Notes under the pieces: generated by a model
Database searches by the model: none
Told to the model about the DNA's origin: nothing
What the model saw: the letters and a program-made list of their open reading frames with translations, nothing else
Source of the DNA: Acidobacteriota bacterium
GTDB taxonomy: Bacteria > Acidobacteriota > UBA6911
Reading direction: 5' to 3'
DNA length: 32,599 bases
Assembly: GCA_016934555.1 (NCBI GenBank)
Contig: JAFGSS010000163.1
Span: forward strand, 1 to 32,599
Program-made: the position numbers and the translations under genes
Shown here: in pieces, positions 7,725 through 14,622 of the stretch
Numbering within the stretch: the first letter of the stretch is position 1
Layout: every line of letters begins with the position of its first letter

Positions 7725-8546
7725 TCAGGGATGGGTGTAGAGAACCGCCCGCTCCCCCTTCTCGCGCACCAGCCGGTCGAAGTGCGCCACGATCCTGTCC
7801 CGGCGCGCCATGAGCCCGTCGATTTCGAGGCCGGTGAGCCACTGCCCGGCCCGGGCTTCGACCTCGGCGCGTCGGAGCTCCCGCAGCCTCTCCAGGAGCC
7901 GCCGTTCGCAGCGGACGAGGTTTGCGGGGGTGCGCAGGGTGGTGTAGAGCCGGAAGGCCCGGCTGAAATCGATCATCCAGACGTGCCACTCCTTCGAATA
8001 GAGGATGTTGCCCAGGTTCCGGTCGGTGTCGTAGACCCATTCGGAAAAAACCGCCATCTTGAACATCCGCCGGTTCCAGTCGGCCGGGTCCGGGGGGGGG
8101 ATGCGGTCGCGCCGCCTCTTTTCCTCGTCCATGACCACCGGCAGCCACCAGCTCAACGACCCTACTTTCTGCTTCCACCGGCGCTCGACCGTCACCGGCA
8201 TCATGTCCCCCAGGCCGAGCAGCCGGGCCAGTTCGTAGGCGGCGACGTTGTATTTCCAGGAATCGCGGAAATTCATCTCCGTCTTGCCGTCGTCGAAGCG
8301 CTTGAAGGGCGTGGCCTCGTCGACCGGCTGGAAGGAGGCGTCGTGCTCCCGCCCCCCCTTGCGGAGGGTGAAACGGTAGGGGCTGGTGGTCCCCTTCCCG
8401 GTCTGAATCGCCCGCACCACCTCTCCCGTCAGGAGGAAATCGCGCATCTCCTCCTCGGTGAGTTCCGCGCCGCTTTCCGCGCCGGGCGCGGAGGCGGCGG
8501 GGAGCAGCGCCAGAACCAGCAGCAACAGGCACCGGGTCAGGTCCAT
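7725..8546 (-). CDS. Exported protein with PI3/4-kinase / HipA-like kinase fold
   Basis: This 273-aa protein starts with a clear signal peptide (hydrophobic residues 7-20, cleavage probably near ASA or GAE at 20-24), so it acts outside the cytoplasm. The body resembles PI3/4-kinase- and HipA-like proteins. An N-lobe has VAAYELARLLGLGDMMPVTVERR (residues 101-123, shown for orientation). The catalytic loop is D175-R-N-L-G-N180, and a metal-binding I-D193-F follows 13 residues later. Where relatives keep a Lys in a YKPV-type strand this protein has SFQPV (Q73), and the helix Glu before AAY is also missing, so ATP binding may be altered. The start has GGAGGTGA four bases upstream. It is the last gene of a three-gene minus-strand set, 30 nt after its neighbour. 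The target is unknown and kinase activity is unproven. Confidence 0.6.
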   Translation of the reverse strand: MDLTRCLLLLVLALLPAASAPGAESGAELTEEEMRDFLLTGEVVRAIQTGKGTTSPYRFTLRKGGREHDASFQPVDEATPFKRFDDGKTEMNFRDSWKYNVAAYELARLLGLGDMMPVTVERRWKQKVGSLSWWLPVVMDEEKRRRDRIPPPDPADWNRRMFKMAVFSEWVYDTDRNLGNILYSKEWHVWMIDFSRAFRLYTTLRTPANLVRCERRLLERLRELRRAEVEARAGQWLTGLEIDGLMARRDRIVAHFDRLVREKGERAVLYTHP

Positions 8547-8576
8547 AGGCTCACCTCCGGGGACAGGCCCCGACTC

Positions 8577-9350
8577 TTATGTATAGGGGTTGAACGGCGG
8601 CTCCGCAACCACCGATTCGATCAGCCTCCGGGCCGACGCCTCCTGGCCGTCGTCCCCGGAAACGGCGAGCCACACGGCCCCTTCGGCGCCGCACACCCCG
8701 CCGCCGGCCGCGATTTCGGCCACGCACCCCGTAAGCTGCCCGATCGCATCCAGCTCGGTGAGGATTTCGCCCGGGACCGGAAGGAGGCGCGGCCCCCGCC
8801 CCGCAGGAGGGTTCATTCTCAGGGCCATTGCATCCAGGTCGCCCACAACACGCTTTTCCACCCCCACCGGCAGGATCAGGCGCGCGCGCCCGCCCGCGGC
8901 CGCCCCGAGGGCGGCAAGGATCGTCCCCCCCCGGGGATCGCCGACCAGCACGGCCGCGCGCCGGGCGGCGAGATCGACCGCGTTGGCCCCCTTGAGGATG
9001 ACGTCCCCCGGCTCGAGCCTGTCGGCGATGTCGAAGATCGTTTTCCCCTTCTGCCAGGCTCCCCTGAAGAAAACCACGTCCCCCGGGAACCGGCTCCGGT
9101 CCGGGAGCGGGCCCGAATCCCCCCCCGGCCGCGAGTTCGGCAGGATGATGCCGCGGAAGAAGAGGTTGCGGGCGAACCCTTCGGCCTGCCCGAGCGGCTG
9201 CAGCAGCTCCTCGGCCACGTACCCGTTGGTGGTGCCCGCCACGATCACCACCGTCCCCGACTCGAGCGCCGAGCGGACGGCCTCGTGGGCGGCCACGGCC
9301 CGTGCGATCAGCCGCTTGCCGGCCGCCGGGGTCAGGATGCACTGAAACAT
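8577..9350 (-). CDS. Conserved protein of unknown function, 257 aa
   Basis: I cannot assign a function. The protein has no signal peptide or membrane helix and is rich in Gly-containing turns between short hydrophobic strands: VVIVAGTTNGYVAEEL (~34-49), GDVILKGANAVD (~115-126), AAVLVGDPRGGTI (~132-144), LILPVGVEKRV (~157-167) and a Gly-rich end EIAAGGGVCGAEG (~218-230). This pattern suggests an alpha/beta, Rossmann-like or sugar-phosphate-binding fold in the cytoplasm. I recall similar full-length proteins as conserved hypotheticals in anaerobic bacteria and archaea. The start has GGGAGG about eight bases upstream. It lies 48 nt downstream of the short-chain dehydrogenase and 30 nt upstream of the kinase-fold gene, so the three are probably co-transcribed. 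Confidence 0.7.
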   Translation of the reverse strand: MFQCILTPAAGKRLIARAVAAHEAVRSALESGTVVIVAGTTNGYVAEELLQPLGQAEGFARNLFFRGIILPNSRPGGDSGPLPDRSRFPGDVVFFRGAWQKGKTIFDIADRLEPGDVILKGANAVDLAARRAAVLVGDPRGGTILAALGAAAGGRARLILPVGVEKRVVGDLDAMALRMNPPAGRGPRLLPVPGEILTELDAIGQLTGCVAEIAAGGGVCGAEGAVWLAVSGDDGQEASARRLIESVVAEPPFNPYT

Positions 9351-9398
9351 GGCTGCAACCTCCCGCGAAAAAGACGCCTCGCCCTTGCCGGCCGCCGT

Positions 9399-10229
9399 CT
9401 ACTTCCTCATCCGGTTCATGAGAAAGGCTTCGATGTTGAAGGTGGCGCCGTGGGCCAGGAGCGGCTGCCCGCCCGCGGCGTAGACCACCTGCCCGGTGAC
9501 GTAGTCGCTCAGCCCGGAAGCCAGGAAGAGGGCGGGGCCGGCGATGTCGTCGGGGCGCCCCACCCGCTCGAGCGGGACCTCCTTCTTCGCGATGGCGTCG
9601 AAGAGCGCCTCCCGCTCCGGGCCGGCGGGCACCAGCGCGTCCCAGAAGGTGGTGTCCACCGGGCCGGGGACGATGGCGTTCACGAAGATCCGCTGCGGGG
9701 CCAGCTCGAAGGCCAGGTTGGTCGACAGCCCCAGCACCCCCGCCTTGGCCGTGTGATAATGCAGGACCGAAACGCACGGGCTCACCGCCCCCATGGAGGA
9801 GACGAAGAGAATCTTCCCGTACCCGGATTTCTTCATGTGGGGGAGCACCGACATCGTGACCAGGAAGGGGCCCTTCAGGTTCAGGTCCACGACCCGGTCC
9901 CACTCCGCCTCGGTGATGTTGTCGGAGTTGCCGCGCCCCGCCGTCCCCGGGACGCCGCCGGCGTTGTTGACCAGGATGTCGATCTTCCCGAATTCCCGGA
10001 TGGCGGCCGCCGTCATCGCCTCGATTTCGTCGCCGCGGGTGATGTCGGCTTTGCAGGCGAGCGCCCGGCGCCCCCGCGCCCGGATTTCGCCCGCCACCCG
10101 CTCGCAGGCAGCCTGGTCGAGATCGTTGATGACGAGATCGCACCCCTCGTCGGCGAACCGGTGCGCGATTCCCCTGCCCATCCCGTTGGCGCTCCCCGTG
10201 ACCAGGGCGACCCTGTTCTCCAGAAGCAT
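9399..10229 (-). CDS. Short-chain dehydrogenase/reductase (SDR)
   Basis: This 276-aa classical SDR has the cofactor motif TGSANGMG (residues 11-18), NNAG at 88-91, N117, catalytic S145, Y158 and K162 (YHTAK). D36 at the end of the second strand (INDLD) favours NAD(H). The C-terminal part is slightly extended past the usual VTGQ..YAAGG segment. The enzyme oxidises or reduces an alcohol/carbonyl pair. ATG 10229 is preferred to the upstream in-frame codon at 10289 because GGGAGGG lies just before it and the family begins at this point. It is transcribed divergently from the aldehyde dehydrogenase/GRE operon across a 185-nt gap and may serve the same pathway. Its substrate is unknown. Confidence 0.9.
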   Translation of the reverse strand: MLLENRVALVTGSANGMGRGIAHRFADEGCDLVINDLDQAACERVAGEIRARGRRALACKADITRGDEIEAMTAAAIREFGKIDILVNNAGGVPGTAGRGNSDNITEAEWDRVVDLNLKGPFLVTMSVLPHMKKSGYGKILFVSSMGAVSPCVSVLHYHTAKAGVLGLSTNLAFELAPQRIFVNAIVPGPVDTTFWDALVPAGPEREALFDAIAKKEVPLERVGRPDDIAGPALFLASGLSDYVTGQVVYAAGGQPLLAHGATFNIEAFLMNRMRK

Positions 10230-10309
10230 CTGTACCCTCCCCGATTCAGCGCAAGCCGGGCCGCGGCGGACTCCGCGCCCCCGGATCACTTAGGTGAAGA
10301 CATCATTTT

Positions 10310-10332
10310 GGCACCTGTGATAAGGTGGTGCC
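10310..10332. promoter_or_regulatory. Inverted repeat in the divergent SDR / ALDH-GRE control region
   Basis: GGCACC (10310-10315) and GGTGCC (10327-10332) form a perfect inverted repeat with an 11-nt centre. It lies in the least GC-rich part of the 10230-10414 gap between divergent genes. The position suits an operator controlling both directions, but no regulator gene is nearby and the six-base arms are short. I could not find a convincing -35/-10 pair on either strand. Confidence 0.3.
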
Positions 10333-10414
10333 CGCTCATAGTGCCGGTTGCAGAAGCTCTCATAACATACAACAGAAGCCGCCCCGGGCGCTCGCTCTTT
10401 AAGGAGGAAATCCC

Positions 10415-11851
10415 ATGCAGAACCCTAAAATGTTCATCGGCGGGGAGTGGGTCGACGCCCTTTCGGGCAAGACCTTCACCACCCTGAACCCCTCCACCGG
10501 CGAGGAAATCGGCCGGGTCCCGCTCGCGGACGCGGCGGACGTGGACCGGGCCGTCAAGGCCGCCCGGGCCGCCTTCCCGGCATGGTCCAGAAAAACCCAG
10601 GCGGAGCGCTCGAAGGCCCTGGTCCGGGTCGCCGCCCTCATCCGGGAACACGCCGAGGAACTGGCGCTCATGGAGGGGATGGAGCACGGGACCCCTTACC
10701 GGGACGCGTTCGGGGTGGCGATGGGGGCCGCGGACAAATTCGAGTATTGCGCCGGGACGGCGCCGACGCTGATGGGGCAGCACATCCCGGTCAAGGACGG
10801 GACGCTTTCCTACCTGCAGCGGGAGCCGGCGGGGGTGGTGGGCTTCATCATCCCCTGGAACCTCCCCACGATCATGACGGCCGTCAAGCTCGCGCCCGCC
10901 TTGGCCGTCGGCAACACCTGCGTGCTCAAACCCCCCAGCATCAACTCGATGATCGGGCTGAAGTTCGCCGAGATCTTCGCCCAGTCCGCCCTGCCGCCCG
11001 GAGCCGTCAACATCATCACCGGCCCGGGCGGGAGCGCCGGCACGGCCCTGGTCACCCACCCCGGGGTCGACATGATCGGGTTCACCGGCAGCAGCGAATC
11101 GGGCAAGCGGATCCTGGCCGACGCCGCCGGGACCTGCAAGAAGTGCGTGATGGAGCTCGGGGGGAACAACCCCGTCATCATCATGGAGGACGCCGACCTC
11201 GACGCCTCGCTCAAGGTCCTCGGCTGGCGGCAGTTCAACAACAGCGGGCAGCACTGCTCGGGACCAGGCCGGTACTACGTCCACGAGAAGGTGTACGACG
11301 CCTTCATCGAGAAATATGTCGCCTACGCCGGGGCCGTCGCGGTCGGCAACCCCGCCGACCGGAGCGTCACCATGGGCCCCCTCGTCAGCCGGGAGCACCA
11401 GGCCAAGGTGGAAGGCTACATCCGCAAGGGGGTGGAGGAGGGGGCGCGCCTCGTCTTCGGGGCGGACAAGCCGGCGGCGCTCGCCGGAGGGTTCTTCGTA
11501 ATGCCCACAATCCTCGCCGACTGCACCCACGACATGACCGTCGCCCGGGAGGAGATCTTCGGTCCCGTGGCCGTCCTCCTGAAATACACCGACCGGGACG
11601 ACATCGTGGCGCTGGCCAACGACTCCCCCTTCGGCCTGTGCGCCCACGTCTGGACGGGCGACATCGCCCGGGGAATGAAGCTGGTCAACGACCTGCACGT
11701 CGGGTCGGTCTTCATCAACTGCCAGATGCTGACCAACGAACAGCCCTGGGGGACCAGCATCAAGGAGAGCGGGATCGGCAAGGAGGGGAGCCTGCACGGC
11801 ATGGCCGAGTTCACCGACCTCAAGCTGGTCTGCATTAATTACGATGTCTGA
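10415..11851 (+). CDS. Aldehyde dehydrogenase (first of tandem pair)
   Basis: This 478-aa NAD(P)-dependent aldehyde dehydrogenase begins the GRE operon. The active-site Cys is C281 (NSGQHCSGPGR) and the general base Glu is E247 (VMELGGNNP). The cofactor-binding segments IIPWNLP (~147) and GFTGSSESG (~224-232) and the C-terminal EEIFGPV motif are intact. It converts an aldehyde to its acid; the substrate cannot be inferred. A strong ribosome site, AAGGAGG, lies seven bases before the ATG. The next gene is a second aldehyde dehydrogenase 27 nt downstream. The two are clearly diverged, so this is not a recent duplication. An aldehyde made by the downstream glycyl radical enzyme or alcohol dehydrogenase is a reasonable substrate (inference). 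Confidence 0.93.
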   Translation: MQNPKMFIGGEWVDALSGKTFTTLNPSTGEEIGRVPLADAADVDRAVKAARAAFPAWSRKTQAERSKALVRVAALIREHAEELALMEGMEHGTPYRDAFGVAMGAADKFEYCAGTAPTLMGQHIPVKDGTLSYLQREPAGVVGFIIPWNLPTIMTAVKLAPALAVGNTCVLKPPSINSMIGLKFAEIFAQSALPPGAVNIITGPGGSAGTALVTHPGVDMIGFTGSSESGKRILADAAGTCKKCVMELGGNNPVIIMEDADLDASLKVLGWRQFNNSGQHCSGPGRYYVHEKVYDAFIEKYVAYAGAVAVGNPADRSVTMGPLVSREHQAKVEGYIRKGVEEGARLVFGADKPAALAGGFFVMPTILADCTHDMTVAREEIFGPVAVLLKYTDRDDIVALANDSPFGLCAHVWTGDIARGMKLVNDLHVGSVFINCQMLTNEQPWGTSIKESGIGKEGSLHGMAEFTDLKLVCINYDV

Positions 11852-11878
11852 ACCGGCAACAGCACGACAGGAGGGCCC

Positions 11879-13366
11879 ATGGCACACGATTACAGGATTC
11901 TGATCGACGGGAAACTGGTCAAGCCGGTCCGGGGCGGGACCATGGAGATCATCAACCCGGCAGACAACACCGTCGTCGCCGTCGTCCCCAAATGCAGCGA
12001 GGAGGACGTCGAACTGGCGGTCGCGGCCGCCCGGAGGGCGCAACCGGGGTGGAAGGGCACCTATATCGGAGCCCGGAGCGAACTCCTCATCCGGCTCGCG
12101 GCCATCCTGCGCGAACACCAGGACGAACTGGTGCCGCTCGAGACGATGCAGTACGGCGGCCCGATCAGCAAGACCAGCCGCTTCGACATCCCCTTCGCCC
12201 CGGCGGAGCTGGAGTACATGGCCGGACTCGGCCGGAGCATGACGGGGCACACCATCAGCGCCGACCCGGACGCCCGGGTCATGACCGTGCGTGAGCCGAT
12301 CGGGGTGGTGGGGCTGATCACCCCCTGGAACTTCCCCCTGGTCACCGCCGTCTCCAAGCTGGCGCCCGCCCTGATCTGTGGCAACACGGTGCTTTTGAAG
12401 CCCCCCTCCTGCGCCCCGCTGACGGTCCTGAAGCTGGGGGAATACGCCGTCGAGGCGGGCTTCCCCCCCGGCGTCGTCAACATCCTGGCCGGGCCCGGCT
12501 CCACCGTGGGGGAGGCGATCGTACGCCACCCCGGCGTGGACAAGATCAATTTCACCGGGGATTCCTTCGTGGGCAAGCGCATCCTCGAACTGGCCAGCCA
12601 GAAGGTCATGCCGGTCGGGGCCGAACTCGGGGGGAAGAACCCGATGATCGTGCTCGACGACGCCAACCTGGACGGGGCGGTGGAAGGCGCCGCCTACGCC
12701 GCCTTCTTCAACTCCGGGCAGAACTGCGGCTCCCCCAGCCGGTTCTACGTCGAGGCGGGGATCTACGACCGGTTCGTCGAGAAATTCGTGGCGGCGGCGG
12801 GCCGGATCACCGTCGGCAACCCGATGGACCCGGACACCATGATGGGCCCGCTCGCCTACAACGCCTGCCGCGACAACGCCGAGCGGCACATCGCGCGGGC
12901 GAAGGAGCAGGGGGCCAGAATCCTCCTCGGGGGGGAGCGCCCGAACACCCCCCAGACGAAGGACGGCGCCTTCGTCATGCCCACCATCTTCGAGGTCTAC
13001 GATAATTCGATCGACCTGATGCAGGAGGAGATCTTCGCCCCCGTGGTCGGCGTCATGAAGGTCGGGAGCGCCGACGAGGCGGTCGAGCGCGCCAACGACA
13101 GCCGCTACGGCCTCTGCGCCTCGATCTGGACGAACGATTACCGGAAAGGGATGCTGCTCGTCGACCGGCTGAAGGTGGGGACCGCCTGGATCAACCAGCA
13201 CCTGGCCATCGTCAGCGAAACCCCCTGGGGGGGGCAGAAGGAATCGGGCTGGACCAAGGAGAACTCCATCCTGGTGCTCGACGAATACACCTACCAGAAG
13301 CACGTGTGGATCCACCTGTCGGAAACGCCCAATACCTTCTGGAAAGAACAGATAGCCCTGGACTGA
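11879..13366 (+). CDS. Aldehyde dehydrogenase (second of tandem pair)
   Basis: This 495-aa aldehyde dehydrogenase family protein has catalytic C283 (NSGQNCGSPSR) and E249 (GAELGGKNP). The Rossmann segment ITPWNFPL and the motif EEIFAPV are present. The C-terminus is longer than in the first copy, ending with aromatic-rich sequence around WIHLSETPNTFWKEQ. The start has AGGAGG five bases upstream. Two non-identical paralogues side by side could form a heteromeric enzyme, or handle two aldehydes of one pathway. Its place between the first copy and the iron alcohol dehydrogenase supports a shared alcohol-aldehyde-acid sequence. Confidence 0.93.
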   Translation: MAHDYRILIDGKLVKPVRGGTMEIINPADNTVVAVVPKCSEEDVELAVAAARRAQPGWKGTYIGARSELLIRLAAILREHQDELVPLETMQYGGPISKTSRFDIPFAPAELEYMAGLGRSMTGHTISADPDARVMTVREPIGVVGLITPWNFPLVTAVSKLAPALICGNTVLLKPPSCAPLTVLKLGEYAVEAGFPPGVVNILAGPGSTVGEAIVRHPGVDKINFTGDSFVGKRILELASQKVMPVGAELGGKNPMIVLDDANLDGAVEGAAYAAFFNSGQNCGSPSRFYVEAGIYDRFVEKFVAAAGRITVGNPMDPDTMMGPLAYNACRDNAERHIARAKEQGARILLGGERPNTPQTKDGAFVMPTIFEVYDNSIDLMQEEIFAPVVGVMKVGSADEAVERANDSRYGLCASIWTNDYRKGMLLVDRLKVGTAWINQHLAIVSETPWGGQKESGWTKENSILVLDEYTYQKHVWIHLSETPNTFWKEQIALD

Positions 13367-13426
13367 CACTCCCTGCATTGAAAGGGGAGGTCGCGCGCGA
13401 TACCATCACTGGAGGGAGGCGACCGA

Positions 13427-14611
13427 ATGCAAAGCGTATTTTCCAGCCCCAACCCCATTCTTTTCGGCCCCGGTTCGGCCGAGCTGACGGGAGAAAAACT
13501 CAAGGGCCTCGGCTGCACGAAGGTCCTGGTGGTCTACGACCCGGGAATCCGGGATGCCGGGATCGCCGATAAAATCGTCGGCATCATCGAAGCCGCGGGA
13601 ATCGAGGTCGTCCGCTTCGATCGCGTCGAAGCCGACCCCCCGGACTGGATGGTGGAGGAGGCCGGGGCCCTCGGCGTGCGGGAGCAGGTCGACGGCGTGG
13701 TCGGTTTGGGAGGGGGAAGCTCGCTCGACACGGCGAAAGGGGCAAAGCTCCTCCTGACCAACCCCCCGCCCATCAGCCAGTATTTCGGGCGCGAAGGGGT
13801 CGTCACCCGGCCCAGCAAGCCGCTGGTCGTCATCCCCACCACGGCGGGGACGGGGAGCGAAACGACCCCCGGGGGGGTGATCACCGATACGAAGAAGGGG
13901 ATCAAGACCAACATCGCGGGGGTGGGGTGCCGGATCGACCTCGGCATCGTGGACCCCGAACTGACCGTCGGCCTCCCCCCGGCCGTCACCGCCGCGACCG
14001 GTATGGACGCCCTCTGCCACGCGGTCGAGTCGTACACCTCGGCGCTGTCGAACAGCTTCGCCGAGATCACCGCGCGGGAAGCGATCCGGCTGGTCGGCAA
14101 ATACCTGGTCCGGGCCTATGAAAACGGATCCGACATGGAGGCGCGCGAGGGGATGATGCTGGCCTCCACCCTGGGGGGGATGTCGATGTCCGGCCCCCTG
14201 TGCCACCTGGCCCACGATATCGGCAAGACCCTGGGGGCGAAATTTCACGTGCCGCACGGCAACGGCTGCGCCTCCTGCCTGCCGCAGGTCCTGGAAGCGG
14301 TCGCCGAGGCCGTGCCCGAAAGGGTCCGCTATGTCGCCGAGTGCCTCGGGGCCGAGATCCCGGCCGGCGCCTCCGCCGGGGAAATCGGGGCGGCGGCGCG
14401 CGCGACGGTCCAGGCCCTCATGAAGCGGATCGAACTCCCGAACCTCAGGTCGTTCGGCCTCAGGAAGGAAGAGATCCTGGCCGTGGTGCCGGAAGGGGTC
14501 GAGATGATGCAGCAGGGGCTCACCCGGCTCTTCGGGCGGGGGACCTCGCCGGTGCCGGCCACACGGGAACGGGTGACGGACATCGTCTCCCGGGCCTACG
14601 ACGAAAACTGA
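13427..14611 (+). CDS. Iron-containing (group III) alcohol dehydrogenase
   Basis: This 394-aa enzyme is of the FucO/AdhB type. GGGSSLDTAK at ~94-103 binds the cofactor, and TTAGTGSE at ~138-145 is conserved. The metal ligands are D194 and H198 (GMDALCHAVE), H263 (LAHDIGK) and H277 (HVPHGNG), at essentially the family's usual numbering. It interconverts an alcohol and an aldehyde or ketone with NAD(P)H. The start follows GGAGGGAGG. A six-base inverted repeat (13389-13394 with 13419-13424) encloses that ribosome site. Only 11 nt separate its stop from the GRE start, so the two are tightly coupled. Confidence 0.93.
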   Translation: MQSVFSSPNPILFGPGSAELTGEKLKGLGCTKVLVVYDPGIRDAGIADKIVGIIEAAGIEVVRFDRVEADPPDWMVEEAGALGVREQVDGVVGLGGGSSLDTAKGAKLLLTNPPPISQYFGREGVVTRPSKPLVVIPTTAGTGSETTPGGVITDTKKGIKTNIAGVGCRIDLGIVDPELTVGLPPAVTAATGMDALCHAVESYTSALSNSFAEITAREAIRLVGKYLVRAYENGSDMEAREGMMLASTLGGMSMSGPLCHLAHDIGKTLGAKFHVPHGNGCASCLPQVLEAVAEAVPERVRYVAECLGAEIPAGASAGEIGAAARATVQALMKRIELPNLRSFGLRKEEILAVVPEGVEMMQQGLTRLFGRGTSPVPATRERVTDIVSRAYDEN

Positions 14612-14622
14612 AGAGGGGAAAA

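Noticed and set aside
10309-10325. Sigma54-like -24 element (TGGCAC) before the GRE operon
   Set aside because: The bases at the -12 position read ATAAG, not TTGCA/T, so only half of the promoter is present.
10286-13378. Long minus-strand open frame opposite both aldehyde dehydrogenases
   Set aside because: It is a compositional shadow: the plus-strand genes have full catalytic motifs, and the antisense product has none.
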